Origin: an uncultured Myxococcales bacterium
GTDB taxonomy: Bacteria > Myxococcota_A > UBA9042
Length of the DNA: 64,000 nucleotides
Reading direction: 5' to 3'
NCBI GenBank assembly: GCA_903896545.1
Contig: CAITYF010000122.1
Coordinates: forward strand, 31,806-95,805
The notes under the pieces: model-generated
Told to the model about the DNA's origin: nothing
Databases searched by the model: none
What the model saw: the letters and a program-made list of their open reading frames with translations, nothing else
Shown here: positions 37,435 to 46,772 of the stretch, one piece after another
How the letters are laid out: each line of letters opens with the position of its first letter
Position numbering within the stretch: the first letter of the stretch is position 1
Made by a program: the position numbers and the translations under genes

Positions 37435-38106
37435 ATGCACGCCCCGGACCCTGGCAAGTTCGACCTCGATTGGCACGAACGCGTTCGCCTGCGCAACGGC
37501 CAGCACGTGACTCTGCGCCTGTTGCAGCCGTCTGACCGTGAGATGTACCTCCAAGGCTTTGCAAAAATGTCCGCGGAGGCGCGTTACCACCGGTTTTTTG
37601 AGCCCAAGGACCACCTGACGCCGGCGGAAGTGCACTATCTGGTCGATCTGGATCAGGTCCATCACTTCGCGATTGTCGCGTCGCACGGTCACGATCCGGC
37701 GGAAGGCGTTGGGCTTGCGCGCTGCGTGGAAATTCCCGGTTCGCCGCACGTTGCGGAACCCGCGGTGACGGTGCTCGACGACTGGCAGGGGCTTGGCATC
37801 GGGCGGGTGCTGATGCGTCGTCTCGTGGAAGCGGCGCGGGCGCGCGGCGTCGAGCGTTTTCACGTCGATATTCTGGACGGCAACTCGCCGATGCTCTCGC
37901 TTCTGGATGAAGTCGGCGTGGAGCTTTTTCCTGCCCGCGAACAGGGCGTGATGACGATTGATCTGCCGCTTCCAGATGCGCTGTCGCTCGATCCGCGCGA
38001 AGGTCAGCACCGCGCCCATGACCGGTCAGCGCTGGAAAGACTCCTGCGTTTGGCGGCGAAGGGGATCGTTCGGGTGTTGCCGCGGTCGACGCGCGGCAGT
38101 CGTTAG
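37435..38106 (+). CDS. GNAT family N-acetyltransferase
   Basis: A 223-residue protein with a GNAT domain at residues ~20-175. The acetyl-CoA pyrophosphate loop is in W-Q-G-L-G-I-G-R-V-L-M, after V-T-V-L-D-D. The N-terminal part (L-R-L-L-Q-P-S-D-R-E-M-Y-L-Q-G-F) resembles the GNAT domain of Pat-type protein acetyltransferases, so protein lysine acetylation is possible but not shown. A basic C-terminal tail (R-L-L-R-L-A-A-K) may contact nucleic acid or membrane. GGAGG lies about 12 bp before the ATG. Confidence 0.88.
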   Translation: MHAPDPGKFDLDWHERVRLRNGQHVTLRLLQPSDREMYLQGFAKMSAEARYHRFFEPKDHLTPAEVHYLVDLDQVHHFAIVASHGHDPAEGVGLARCVEIPGSPHVAEPAVTVLDDWQGLGIGRVLMRRLVEAARARGVERFHVDILDGNSPMLSLLDEVGVELFPAREQGVMTIDLPLPDALSLDPREGQHRAHDRSALERLLRLAAKGIVRVLPRSTRGSR

Positions 38107-38252
38107 ACGCGGATTGTTATTTGTCGAGTGGATGTTTGTAAACCGATCCGGACGCAAGCCGTTGAGCTGCGGTGTCGGCGCGGGCGCGAAAGATCGCAAC
38201 CGCTTGCGGTGGAGGCACGCGCAGCGGGTCTCCGCCCGGAGCGACGGCGTCA

Positions 38253-38298
38253 GCCGGACCGCGGAGGGTAGAGCCCGGTCCGGCCGCTTGCGGCCGGA
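38253..38298 (+). promoter_or_regulatory. Two mutually exclusive hairpins in the leader of the YyaL-like gene
   Basis: GCCGGACCG (38253-38261) pairs perfectly with CGGTCCGGC (38276-38284). TCCGGCCGC (38279-38287) pairs perfectly with GCGGCCGGA (38290-38298) across a 2-base loop. The stems share six bases, so only one can form. This is the geometry of an attenuator or RNA switch about 50 bp before the start codon, though no T-tract follows. It could also be the terminator of the upstream unit. Confidence 0.45.
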
Positions 38299-38349
38299 TT
38301 CGCCCAAGAAATCAGGAATACAGCGGGAAAGCCGCGGGAAGAGAGACGC

Positions 38350-40587
38350 ATGACGCAGCAGACTTTGCCGCCCGGTTCGCACGCACGACCGGTCGACGTT
38401 CAGGCGCGAATTGACGCTGCCATCGCAGCGCTCCCGGCCGACTACGCGCCGCGGACGCGCCACGTCAACGGCGCCGAACAGCCCAGCGACCACGAGCACG
38501 CGCACCCGGTCGCGCCGCCGGGAAGTCGTCCGAACTTTGCGAACCGGCTCTTGCTCGCCGCGAGTCCCTACCTGCGACAGCACGCCCACAACCCGGTCGA
38601 CTGGCGCCCTTGGGGGCAGGAAGCCCTGCAAGAGGCGCGCGCGCTGAATCGCCCCGTGTTCCTCTCGGTCGGCTACGCGACGTGCCACTGGTGCCACGTG
38701 ATGGAGCACGAGAGCTTTGAGGACCTGCAGATTTCGGCTCGCCTCAACAGCCTCTACGTGCCCGTCAAGGTCGACCGCGAAGAGCGGCCCGACGTCGACG
38801 CAGTTTATATGGCCGCCGTTCAAGCGATGACAGGCCAAGGCGGCTGGCCGATGAGCGTCTGGCTTTGGCCGGTCGAAGCGGCGGACGGCACGCTGGAAGG
38901 GCTGCCGTACTTTGCGGGCACGTACTTTCCGCCGCACGATGGGCATCGCGGGATGCGCCGCGGCTTTTTTTCGATCCTCGATCAGCTCTCCGCGATCTGT
39001 CAGGACGACCTCCCGCGCGTTCTGGAGAGCGGCGCGCAGGTCGCGGATGCGATCCGGCGGCATTTGGTCGGCGTGGAACCCGGGCAGCAATTGCCGGATC
39101 TGTCGGCGGTGGACGCGGTGGAATCTGAGGTCGCGATGAGCTACGACGCGATCCACGGCGGTCGCAACTGGGCGCCGAAGTTTCCGTCTTCGATGCCGAT
39201 TCGCCTTTTGCTTCGGCACACGCTGCGCACGGGCTCGCCGCGCGGGCAGGCGATGGCGCTCCACACGCTGCGGAAGATGGCGCTGGGCGGGATTCGCGAC
39301 CACGTGGGCGGCGGCTGGCATCGCTACAGCACGGATGCGCGCTGGTTTGCGCCGCACTTTGAGAAGATGCTGTACGACCAAGGGCTCATCGGCCTGGCGC
39401 TCGCGGACGCGGTGCAAGTGGCGCCGGAGCCGCTACTTGTGGACGCGCTGTCGGAGAATCTGGACGGCATGCTGCGGACGCTACGCAATTCCGATGGCGC
39501 GTTTTGCGCGGCGACCGACGCGGATTCAGAAGGCGCGGAGGGGCGCTATTTCCTGTGGACCCTCGCGCAGCTTCAAGAAGCGCTGGGTGAAACGGACGCA
39601 GCGTGGACGGCGGAACTTCTCGGCGCAACGCCGCGCGGCACGTTTGAAGGCAGCAACATCTTCCAATTGCAACGCTTACCGTCGGGCGAGGACTGGCCGC
39701 GTCTGCGTGAACTGCGCGGGCGCCTGCGTGCGGTTCAGGTGACCCGCGAAGCGCCGCTGCGGGACGACAAGGTGCTGACCGCGTGGAATGGTCTGGCCAT
39801 TTCCGCGCTGGCGCGAGGTTATCACGTGATAACAACGCCGCGGTGGCTGGACGCGGCGACGACGGCGATGCACTACCTCCTGACGCACCTCGTGCGCGAC
39901 GGGCGACTTCTGCGCGCGCGCTTGGGCGATGAAGCGACGATTCCGGCGTTTCTGGACGATCACGCCGCGCTCATTCAGGCGCTCTTGGACCTGCACGCGG
40001 TGACGCATGACGTGAAGTGGGTTCAGCTTGCGCTGCACTGGCAGGGCGAACAGGACCGGCTGTTTCTTTCTGGAGATGGTCGCGGCTACCTGTCGACGGC
40101 GCTGGATGCGGAGACCGTCGTCGCCCGCGCGCGGCCGGATCACGATGGTGCCGAGCCCTGTGGCAACGCGCTGGCGGCGCAGAATCTGGTGCGACTGGCG
40201 GGGCTGACTGGACACGCGCGGTGGCGGCAAGCGGCGGACGACCTGCTCTTGGCGTTTGCGCCGCTTCTGGTGACGCGTCCGGGTTCGCTGACTGAATTTC
40301 TGCTGGCAGTGGAACTGCGCGCCGCGCTGCGTCAGGTCGTGCTGATCGCCCACGAGCGCACGGACCTGACGGCGTTTCTGGACTTGCTGCGCGACCAATG
40401 GCTGCCGCACGTCGTGGTGCTGGCGCTGACGGAACACGAGGCCGCGGCGCTGGCCGACGTGGCGCCGCTGTTGGAAGGCAAGGTCGCGATTGGCGGGCGC
40501 GCGACGGCGTACGTCTGCCGAGATGGCGCGTGTGACTTGCCGACGTGCGACTTGATCGAGTTGGGAAGGCTGGTCGCGGCGCGATAA
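38350..40587 (+). CDS. yyaL: Thioredoxin-domain protein, YyaL/DUF255 (spermatogenesis-associated protein 20 family)
   Basis: A 745-residue protein. After a ~55-residue extension comes the DUF255 thioredoxin-like domain with the redox motif [12 protein letters not shown] near residue 115. An alpha/alpha-toroid-like domain follows, resembling N-acylglucosamine 2-epimerases ([10 protein letters not shown] and the H-F-E-K-M-L-Y-D-Q motif near residue 340). The family is conserved from bacteria to man, but its biochemical role is not settled. GGAAGAGAG lies just before the ATG. It is a single gene, convergent with the phosphatase lipoprotein, with competing hairpins in its leader. Confidence 0.9.
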   Translation: MTQQTLPPGSHARPVDVQARIDAAIAALPADYAPRTRHVNGAEQPSDHEHAHPVAPPGSRPNFANRLLLAASPYLRQHAHNPVDWRPWGQEALQEARALNRPVFLSVGYATCHWCHVMEHESFEDLQISARLNSLYVPVKVDREERPDVDAVYMAAVQAMTGQGGWPMSVWLWPVEAADGTLEGLPYFAGTYFPPHDGHRGMRRGFFSILDQLSAICQDDLPRVLESGAQVADAIRRHLVGVEPGQQLPDLSAVDAVESEVAMSYDAIHGGRNWAPKFPSSMPIRLLLRHTLRTGSPRGQAMALHTLRKMALGGIRDHVGGGWHRYSTDARWFAPHFEKMLYDQGLIGLALADAVQVAPEPLLVDALSENLDGMLRTLRNSDGAFCAATDADSEGAEGRYFLWTLAQLQEALGETDAAWTAELLGATPRGTFEGSNIFQLQRLPSGEDWPRLRELRGRLRAVQVTREAPLRDDKVLTAWNGLAISALARGYHVITTPRWLDAATTAMHYLLTHLVRDGRLLRARLGDEATIPAFLDDHAALIQALLDLHAVTHDVKWVQLALHWQGEQDRLFLSGDGRGYLSTALDAETVVARARPDHDGAEPCGNALAAQNLVRLAGLTGHARWRQAADDLLLAFAPLLVTRPGSLTEFLLAVELRAALRQVVLIAHERTDLTAFLDLLRDQWLPHVVVLALTEHEAAALADVAPLLEGKVAIGGRATAYVCRDGACDLPTCDLIELGRLVAAR

Positions 40588-40595
40588 CGGGATCG

Positions 40596-41912
40596 CTATT
40601 TGCAGTCGGGGTCGCGGCCGGTTGGGCAGCCCGGATCGCACGCGCCGTCGGCCGCGCAGACTGTGGGCTTGACCTGGCACGCGGCGTCGCAGCCACACGC
40701 GTCGGTCGCACCGGGCACGCGCACTTCGCAGATCAGCGGGTTGCGGTCACACGTGCAAGCGCCCATCGGGTCGCAGTCGCGGTCCTCGGTGCATGCCAAA
40801 TTGCAGCGGCCGTCCGTCTTGCACACATCTTCGCTGCAGTCCGGGTCACCTACGCACGCGCCGTTGCACAAACCGTCCTTGTTGCAGACCGGCGTCGAAC
40901 TCGCCTTGCGCCACGAGGTTTCGCAGAGCTCCTTGCCGTTGTCGTCCAAAAAATGCGCGTGCAGGAGCGTCCGTTCTGTCTCGACGTGCAAAAAGCCAAA
41001 CGAGTGCGCCAGGAAAGTGCCGTTCTCGGTCGGTTTGATGTCGTACAGCCCCGCGCCGCCCGCGCCCGTCACGACCTGATGAACGCCACAACGCGGCTTC
41101 AGGACTTCCAACGCGTGGTCATGGCCGGAGATCAGCAGGTCCACACGGTGACACAGCACGCGGTCCAGGAACGAGGCAAGCACGCCGTCGGCGTCGCCGT
41201 GGCGGCTATCGGAAAGCCGCGGATGGTGGCCAAACGCGATGACCCACGGCTCTCCGTGTCGGCGACTCTCCGCGAGAACGCGCCGCGCCCACCGCTCTTG
41301 CGCCATGTCCGGGCGCGACGTGTCCAGCGCCAAGAAGCGAATCCCGTGCTCCACAAACGTGTAGTACCGCGCCGGCATGCGCCACGCCTTCGACGGACTC
41401 ACCTGCGTGTACGCCACCGCCGCGTCCGGATTCGCCGGCGGGTAGTAGTCGTGATTGCCCAGAGACAGCCAAATCGGGATGCCCAACGGCGCGTAGGGCA
41501 CTTCAAACCGTTCTTTCAGGCGCGGATCGTCGGTGGCGCCGACGCCCGTTGGGTAAAAGATGTCGCCGGTGTGGATCGCAAACGAGCACGTGTGGGTCTT
41601 GCAGTACGCCGCCATCGCCGCCGCGACGCGAAACTGGCTGGGTTCGCCCGTGCCCGAATCACCAAACGCGAGAAAGTGCGCGGTGTCGGTCGTCGCGCGC
41701 GGGAGTTCGGTCAACCAAGGCGCCGCGCCATCGCCGCGGTCGGCGCGCTGCGTCGTGCCACACGCGGTTGTGCGAACGGGCGCCTCGTCCTTGGTCGAGT
41801 CGGCTTCGTGATGCGGGTCTTTGTCGCGGTTGCAAGCGCTCAGTCCGAGCGCGACGGCAAACAGCGCCGCGGCCACCCGGCAGGTGGCGAATCGCGCGGG
41901 TGACGTCTTCAA
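40596..41912 (-). CDS. Metallophosphoesterase lipoprotein with Cys-rich C-terminus
   Basis: A 438-residue lipoprotein (lipobox L-S-A-C near residue 27). The purple-acid-phosphatase-like catalytic domain (residues ~65-330) has F-G-D-S-G, H-T-G-D-I-F-Y, L-G-N-H-D-Y-Y, F-G-H-H-P and S-G-H-D-H-A-L. The last ~90 residues hold about 18 Cys in C-x-x-D-G-x-C-x-x-x-C spacing, resembling the Cys repeats in other surface proteins of the window. It is probably an exported phosphatase held at the outer membrane, with the Cys module mediating attachment or stability. It ends 8 bp from the convergent YyaL-like gene. Confidence 0.87.
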   Translation of the reverse strand: MKTSPARFATCRVAAALFAVALGLSACNRDKDPHHEADSTKDEAPVRTTACGTTQRADRGDGAAPWLTELPRATTDTAHFLAFGDSGTGEPSQFRVAAAMAAYCKTHTCSFAIHTGDIFYPTGVGATDDPRLKERFEVPYAPLGIPIWLSLGNHDYYPPANPDAAVAYTQVSPSKAWRMPARYYTFVEHGIRFLALDTSRPDMAQERWARRVLAESRRHGEPWVIAFGHHPRLSDSRHGDADGVLASFLDRVLCHRVDLLISGHDHALEVLKPRCGVHQVVTGAGGAGLYDIKPTENGTFLAHSFGFLHVETERTLLHAHFLDDNGKELCETSWRKASSTPVCNKDGLCNGACVGDPDCSEDVCKTDGRCNLACTEDRDCDPMGACTCDRNPLICEVRVPGATDACGCDAACQVKPTVCAADGACDPGCPTGRDPDCK

Positions 41913-41920
41913 GCGCAGGC

Positions 41921-42178
41921 CTAAGCCTTTTCCATCGCGGCGCGATCTTTCTCGCTCATCTGACCGGTGCGCGCCTGCGCGTGCAGCTGGTCGGCCTTCT
42001 CCTGCATGGCCGCCAACTTGCGGTACAGCTGAGAAAAGTGCTGGTTCTCAATGAACTTCATCAGGTGGTTTCGGCCGCGGAATTCCTGCGTCGTCGCCGT
42101 GTCGATGATCTCTTTGAGAATGCGAATCTCGTTACGGGTGAACGAGTTGGATACGCGAATGATGGTCTGCTTGGTCAT
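41921..42178 (-). CDS. 85-residue hypothetical protein
   Basis: A small soluble protein: M-T-K-Q-T-I-I-R-V-S-N-S-F-T-R-N-E-I followed by mostly helix, with a charged, coiled-coil-prone second half rich in Gln, Lys and Ala. No family recognised. The N-terminal strand followed by two helices superficially resembles a ribbon-helix-helix or small regulator, but that is weak. It starts 200 bp from the divergent threonine aldolase and ends 8 bp upstream of the phosphatase lipoprotein start, so it may lead that transcript. Confidence 0.65.
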   Translation of the reverse strand: MTKQTIIRVSNSFTRNEIRILKEIIDTATTQEFRGRNHLMKFIENQHFSQLYRKLAAMQEKADQLHAQARTGQMSEKDRAAMEKA

Positions 42179-42379
42179 CGTAGGTTCCTGGCCAGAGCAC
42201 GCGGGGGCTCGTCAACGCAGGCGGAGTGTGCCCAAGATCGCGGCCGCTGCCAAGCGCGGGCGAAAAAAACTCGCGGAAGCGCTGCAAGCAGCCGGATCGT
42301 CGCGCTTCAGGACCCTTGCGCTCGCCGGGTGGCTGGCTATCCTCTGGCGCGCGGCCGTGCTGGTTGCAAGAGGTTCTTC

Positions 42380-43444
42380 ATGCCCGCCATCGATCTGCGC
42401 AGTGACACAGTGACCCGACCGACCGCGGCGATGCGCGCTGCCATGGCGGACGCCCAGGTGGGCGACGACGTCTTTGGCGACGACCCAACGGTGATTGCGC
42501 TGGAGGTACGCGGCGCGGCGCTTCTGGGGAAGGAGTCGGCGATCTACGTGCCGTCAGGCGTGATGGCGAACCAGATCGCTGTGCGTTTGCACGCGCGGCC
42601 GGGAGAGGAAGCCATCGTGCACGCGGCGTCGCACGTCTACAACTACGAGGGCGGTGCGGCGGCGGCGTTGTCCGGCGTCACGCTGCGGCCTCTCCAGTCG
42701 GTTGACGGATCGCTGAACCCGGCGGAGGTCCTGGCCAATATCCACGGCACGTCCGACCCGCACTTGTCGGTGACGCGGCTGGTGGCCTTTGAGAACACCC
42801 ACAACGCGTGTGGCGGCACTGTCGTGCCTCAGGCGAACATCGAGGCAGTCGCCGCGGTTGCGCGCGCCCACGCCTTGGCGCTGCACTTGGACGGGGCGCG
42901 GCTGATGAACGCGTCGATTGCGACGGGTACGCCGCCCGCGGCTCTCGCGGCGCCGTTTGACACCGTGTCGCTGTGTCTGTCCAAAGGGCTGGGCGCGCCG
43001 GTTGGGAGCCTTTTGATCGGCTCGCGCGAAGCGATCGCGCGTGCGCGGCGGACGCGCAAGCTCTTTGGCGGCGGCATGCGCCAAGCCGGCATTCTGGCCG
43101 CGGCCGGCCTGTACGCGCTGGAACACAACGTGGCGCGGCTCTTTGAGGACCACAAGCGTGCGTGGCGGCTGGCGGAAGCGATCGCCGCGATTCCAGGGCT
43201 TGTGTGCAATCTGGACGCGGTGCAGACCAATCTCGTCTTCTTTGACATCGCGCCGGACCACAAGCGCATGCGCGTGCCGTTGGAAGCGCGGACGCAGCTC
43301 ATCGCCGAACTGAAAGAGCAGGGCGTGCTGCTCGCGGGTGGCCCTTACCGCCTCCGCGCCGTGACGCACCTGGACGTCGATGACGCCGGGGTCGAGCGCG
43401 CGCTGGAAGTGCTGCGTAAGGTCATGGCCAGCTACACATCCTGA
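42380..43444 (+). CDS. ltaE: Low-specificity L-threonine aldolase
   Basis: A 354-residue PLP enzyme. The N-terminal D-L-R-S-D-T-V-T-R-P-T signature is present, the PLP Lys is in C-L-S-K-G-L-G-A-P-V-G, and H-L-D-G-A-R-L-M-N and the R-R-x-R-K-x-x-G-G-G-M-R-Q motif follow. It cleaves threonine or allo-threonine to glycine and acetaldehyde. The ATG is preceded by AAGAGG, and the open frame upstream is non-homologous. It is divergent from the 85-residue hypothetical gene and followed by the second copy of the dispersed repeat. Confidence 0.93.
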   Translation: MPAIDLRSDTVTRPTAAMRAAMADAQVGDDVFGDDPTVIALEVRGAALLGKESAIYVPSGVMANQIAVRLHARPGEEAIVHAASHVYNYEGGAAAALSGVTLRPLQSVDGSLNPAEVLANIHGTSDPHLSVTRLVAFENTHNACGGTVVPQANIEAVAAVARAHALALHLDGARLMNASIATGTPPAALAAPFDTVSLCLSKGLGAPVGSLLIGSREAIARARRTRKLFGGGMRQAGILAAAGLYALEHNVARLFEDHKRAWRLAEAIAAIPGLVCNLDAVQTNLVFFDIAPDHKRMRVPLEARTQLIAELKEQGVLLAGGPYRLRAVTHLDVDDAGVERALEVLRKVMASYTS

Positions 43445-43452
43445 CGCATTTT

Positions 43453-43571
43453 GAATACCAAACTGAACAGGTTGAGACCTGTTGCGTTTCGGACTGGGAC
43501 CGCGAAGCGTGGACCTCCGGTGGCACGCCGCGCTGTCGGCGGCTGTGACGCTGGAATTCGGTCAGCGTGTA
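43453..43571 (+). repeat. Dispersed 119-bp repeat, copy 2
   Basis: Gap-free match to 33690-33808 at about 90 percent identity. The last 33 bases also occur, inverted, at 14609-14641. It begins 8 bp after the ltaE stop. All copies lie at or just past gene 3' ends. Confidence 0.8.
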
Positions 43572-43582
43572 TGACCGAATTC
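43554..43582. terminator. 11-bp perfect inverted repeat at the edge of the dispersed repeat
   Basis: GAATTCGGTCA (43554-43564) and TGACCGAATTC (43572-43582) flank a 7-base loop. The right arm is missing in copy 1 of the repeat. It may serve as a terminator for ltaE or be a trace of an inverted second repeat end. Confidence 0.45.
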
Positions 43583-43674
43583 GCCCCAACTTTCGACCAA
43601 GCGCGGCCCGTCGATCCGGCGCCAGCGCGCGAGGGGCCCAACGCGCCAGCGCCGAGACGCGCCTCGCGACTCGG

Positions 43675-43697
43675 TCGCAAACGTCCGACGTTTGCGA
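43675..43697. terminator. 23-bp near-perfect palindrome between convergent genes
   Basis: TCGCAAACGTC and GACGTTTGCGA are perfect 11-bp arms around a single central base. The position between convergent ltaE and radical SAM genes suits a bidirectional terminator; a protein-binding site is the alternative. There is no T-tract. Confidence 0.4.
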
Positions 43698-43764
43698 TTG
43701 GCGACCCGGTCCACGCGTCAGCGGGGACGCGCCCACACCCTGAAGATGATGAAAGGCGTCTGCC

Positions 43765-45180
43765 CTAACTCAAAAACTGCGGCGTCAGGCCTAACTCCGC
43801 CATCTTCACCTTGTCCCAGCTCTCGATTTCATCCACGCCCGCGATGTACTTCCGCGCTTTGTTCGTCGTCGGATTGCGAATGCTCGTAATCTCAGGCCCT
43901 GACACGAGAATCACCTTCTTGTACGACGGGATGTTGCTCGACCCCAGCGTGTTCGCGTAGTGCCGCATGATGTTGCCAGCTTTGCCGATTTCCGTGCACA
44001 GCCGCTGGAAATGCTCAACCGCTTCGCTCGGATGCAGCTGTTTGGGCCTGTGGCAGAGCGTGTACCCGTCGTAGTCGCGGCTGATGGTTCCGGGTAAGAG
44101 CCGCCCCTCGTCCTGCATCTGCTTGAAAATCGGCGTTTCCGGGTACGGACTCACGATGCCCAGAAACGTGATCGAGAAATACTTCATGTCCAGAAGGACT
44201 TGCGGCAGCTTCTCCAGATAGGCGTTGGTGTCCCCGTCAGACCCGACGAGCAAGCCAAACGACAGCAAAATGCCGTGACGGAAGGCCCGCTTGATGACCT
44301 CGTCGACCTCTGAGATCTTGTTGTGGCCTTTGTGGAAGGAGTCGATCGACTCAGCGTTGAGCGACTCCAAGCCCGTGTAAATGTAGCGACACCCGGCTTT
44401 CGCCATCAGCTTCACGAGCTCTTCATCGCGCAGAATGTTGAACGTCAGCGCGCAACCCCAAATGCGTTTCTTGGGGATCAACGCCGTGCACAACTCGCGC
44501 AAATACTTAGGACTTCCGCCAAGGTTGTTGTCCAGAAACACGAACGTATTGTCAAAAAGTCCGAACCAGTTCTTGTTGAAGAGCATCTTGCTCTCAATTT
44601 CGTTCACCACGACGTCGACGGGCCGATACTGGTACTTTTCCCAGCCGGTCAACACGCAGAAATTGCAGGTGAATGGGCAGCCGCGCGACGCTTCGATTCC
44701 GGGCAAGCGAATGCGGTTGTTCTTGAAGTCCACGAGATCATAGCGGTACGGCTTGATGTCCGTGATGCCGTTGCCTTGCAGCGCATAGCGCTTCTGCAGA
44801 TTCTTTTTGGCAAAATCTGCAATAGCCACGGGCACATTGGCCTCTGGCGTGCCGGTAATGACGGCGTCAAAGTACTTCTCCGCGTCGTCCGGGTAATAGC
44901 TCGCATGGCGCCCGCCCGCGATGGTCGTCACGCCCCGCTTGCGGAGCAAAGTCGAGAGCACCTTCGTGTGTTCGTAATACGCGTGAAGATAGGAGAAAAA
45001 CACCAGATCCCAATCACGATCCAGCGGAATCTCGACCTCTTTTTCGTTGTAGAGCTCAATGTGCGCGTCTTCCGGGCACAAGCCCGCAATCAGCTCCGGT
45101 ACAGCAGACTGCATCACCGACGGCTCTTTGTGCGGCAGCCGAGTCGGGTGCGTATAGGTCGAGATAATGGCAATGCGCAT
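43765..45180 (-). CDS. Radical SAM protein with N-terminal B12-binding domain
   Basis: A 471-residue protein: a cobalamin-binding-type Rossmann domain at ~1-130 (G-G-R-H-A-S-Y-Y-P near residue 95) and a radical SAM domain at ~160-370 with the cluster motif C-P-F-T-C-N-F-C, then Y-I-Y-T-G-L-E-S-L-N. This is the class B architecture of methyltransferases and ring-rearranging enzymes acting on natural products, lipids or peptides. Its GC content is visibly lower than its neighbours (one sampled 60-base line is about 52 percent), so transfer is likely. ATG 45180 is supported by GGGGG upstream and by homology; an earlier in-frame start adds 14 residues. Target unknown. Confidence 0.85.
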   Translation of the reverse strand: MRIAIISTYTHPTRLPHKEPSVMQSAVPELIAGLCPEDAHIELYNEKEVEIPLDRDWDLVFFSYLHAYYEHTKVLSTLLRKRGVTTIAGGRHASYYPDDAEKYFDAVITGTPEANVPVAIADFAKKNLQKRYALQGNGITDIKPYRYDLVDFKNNRIRLPGIEASRGCPFTCNFCVLTGWEKYQYRPVDVVVNEIESKMLFNKNWFGLFDNTFVFLDNNLGGSPKYLRELCTALIPKKRIWGCALTFNILRDEELVKLMAKAGCRYIYTGLESLNAESIDSFHKGHNKISEVDEVIKRAFRHGILLSFGLLVGSDGDTNAYLEKLPQVLLDMKYFSITFLGIVSPYPETPIFKQMQDEGRLLPGTISRDYDGYTLCHRPKQLHPSEAVEHFQRLCTEIGKAGNIMRHYANTLGSSNIPSYKKVILVSGPEITSIRNPTTNKARKYIAGVDEIESWDKVKMAELGLTPQFLS

Positions 45181-45244
45181 AATGACCCCCACGTCGTTCA
45201 AGCACGGGGCCAGTTTAACCACGAAATTCTCGCGCTGCCAATTC

Positions 45245-45652
45245 CTAGGGCCTTTCCGTCGGCCTTTTGGGAGGTGAACACGCGTCTGGAACCCGCACGA
45301 TCAGGTCGTGCAGGCGTTCCGTGTGCAGCAAAATCGCCTCCGTCACGGGCTGCGGTACGGCGTGGTCGGCGAGCGTTTGCCGCAGAATCATCAGCCGCCG
45401 GTAGAATTGCCCAGACAGAATCGGATGATTTGCGTGCGCCTGGCGCATTCCGCGTCCCGTGTACGGGATGTCTGCGCCAAGGGCGCGCGCCGTGAACTCC
45501 AATTCGCGCTGCTTCAGGAGGTCCGGATCGGCGGCGTTGAAATGAAAGCCGATCATCACGTCCGCCCGCACGCGATCGATGAAGTCGTTGATGACCGGCC
45601 GCAGCGCGTCCAGCCCGCCCATTGTGTCCAGCAGATTCGGTTGCTGCGTCAT
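45245..45652 (-). CDS. Truncated hemoglobin
   Basis: A 135-residue globin of the 2-on-2 type: G-G-L-D-A-L-R-P-V-I at the A/B helices, F-H-F at the CD corner region, and the proximal His probably in M-R-Q-A-H-A-N-H-P-I near residue 74. It would bind heme and O2 or NO in the cytosol. The ATG at 45652 is chosen because GAGGTGG lies 5-8 nt upstream; a GTG at 45661 would overlap that site. It lies 65 bp upstream of the radical SAM gene on the same strand, so the two might be cotranscribed. Confidence 0.8.
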   Translation of the reverse strand: MTQQPNLLDTMGGLDALRPVINDFIDRVRADVMIGFHFNAADPDLLKQRELEFTARALGADIPYTGRGMRQAHANHPILSGQFYRRLMILRQTLADHAVPQPVTEAILLHTERLHDLIVRVPDACSPPKRPTERP

Positions 45653-45726
45653 CGCGTCCACCTCAGGGCAAAAATGCTGAAGGACCCGCCGGTTGCCCGA
45701 CGGATCCTTCGGCGGAGACTCGTTGC

Positions 45727-46722
45727 TTAGGCGCGACGACGGCGCATCGCGACGATGAAGCCAAGCGCGACGAGCGCGCTCATCCAGCCAGCGCCGTTGC
45801 TGGTCGAACCGGCCGTGCAGCCGCTGGACGTGGCCGACGAGCCGGTCGAGTCGGTCGTCGTGGTGGTCGAGCCCGTGTCGGCAGCGATGCCGCCAGCGTC
45901 CGCGCCGCCGGTCGTGCCGGTGTCGGTGCTGCCCGCGTCAGGTGCCGACGCCGAGCAGGTGCCCACGGTCTTGTCGCAGGTCTCGCCCGCTTTGCACGTG
46001 CCGCAGGACTTGCCGCAGCCGTCGGGGCCGCAGACCTTGCCAGCGCAGTCAGGCGTGCAGGTGGGGCCGGCGCACACGGTCTCTTGGTCGGGGCAGCAGT
46101 CGCCGTACTGCGCGCAGGCGGTATCGCAGTAGCAGGTGGCTGGGCTCTTGTCGACTGTCCACGTGCCCTTGGCGTTGTCAGCGCAGTCCGAGCCGGCGCA
46201 GGTCGGGGCGCCGCACGCCGTGTCCATGTCCGCGCAGCAGTCGCCCGCCGCGCTGCAGTCCACGTCACAGTTGCACATCGCGGCTTCGGAAACGCTGCCG
46301 CACTTGCCGGTGCACTTGCCGGAGTTCTTGTCGGCGCACGCCGGACGGCCGCAGGTCACGACGGCCGAGTACAGGTCGTACGTCGCCTGCTTCAGGTTCG
46401 CGGTGCAATCGACCTTCGGGTCGCCCTTGAGGATGCAGTCGTGGAACGTCACGCACGCCGGATCGGCTTTGCATGCGTCGATCTCTTTGCCGCACTTCGT
46501 GTTCCAGCACGCGTTGGTGCTGAACCCAGCGGGAACGCTCGTGTCGCCGGTCGCGGTATCGGTGGCAACGACGGTGTCTTCGGTTGGGCCCGCGTCAACG
46601 GTCGAGGTGACATCCTCAACGTAGGTGTCAGTCGAGCCAGCGTCGGTGGGCACGGCCCACGCGTTCGCCGTGAGGCCCAAGGAAAGCGTACACGCGGTGG
46701 ACAACAAGTAGCGCAGATTCAT
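45727..46722 (-). CDS. Cys-rich exported protein with MYXO-CTERM-like sorting tail
   Basis: A 331-residue protein: a signal peptide (residues 1-23), an Asp/Thr/Val-rich linker to ~65, a Cys-rich region (~65-250, more than 20 Cys in pairs such as C-C-A-D-M-D-T-A-C-G), a second Ser/Thr/Gly linker, then a tail with Cys, a Trp-containing hydrophobic helix and R-R-R-R-A. This tail is the MYXO-CTERM pattern processed by a rhombosortase-like enzyme in Myxococcota. The protein is expected on the outer surface. Some Cys blocks (C-D-V-D-C, C-C-P-D) resemble somatomedin-B-like modules. Function unknown. Confidence 0.83.
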   Translation of the reverse strand: MNLRYLLSTACTLSLGLTANAWAVPTDAGSTDTYVEDVTSTVDAGPTEDTVVATDTATGDTSVPAGFSTNACWNTKCGKEIDACKADPACVTFHDCILKGDPKVDCTANLKQATYDLYSAVVTCGRPACADKNSGKCTGKCGSVSEAAMCNCDVDCSAAGDCCADMDTACGAPTCAGSDCADNAKGTWTVDKSPATCYCDTACAQYGDCCPDQETVCAGPTCTPDCAGKVCGPDGCGKSCGTCKAGETCDKTVGTCSASAPDAGSTDTGTTGGADAGGIAADTGSTTTTTDSTGSSATSSGCTAGSTSNGAGWMSALVALGFIVAMRRRRA

Positions 46723-46772
46723 CCGTTTTCTCCGATGCCCGCCGAGGGCACTCTCAGTAGCCGTTCGATGCG

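Larger units (their letters stand above)
43445..43764. other. 320-bp convergent intergenic region
   Basis: No gene is seen. It holds copy 2 of the dispersed repeat (43453-43571), a hairpin at the repeat edge (43554-43582) and a 23-bp palindrome (43675-43697). It separates ltaE (plus) from the lower-GC radical SAM gene (minus). Confidence 0.6.

Noticed and set aside
41549..42379. N-terminal extension of threonine aldolase
   Set aside because: It is antisense to the phosphatase lipoprotein and the 85-residue gene and lacks similarity; the family signature starts at 42380.
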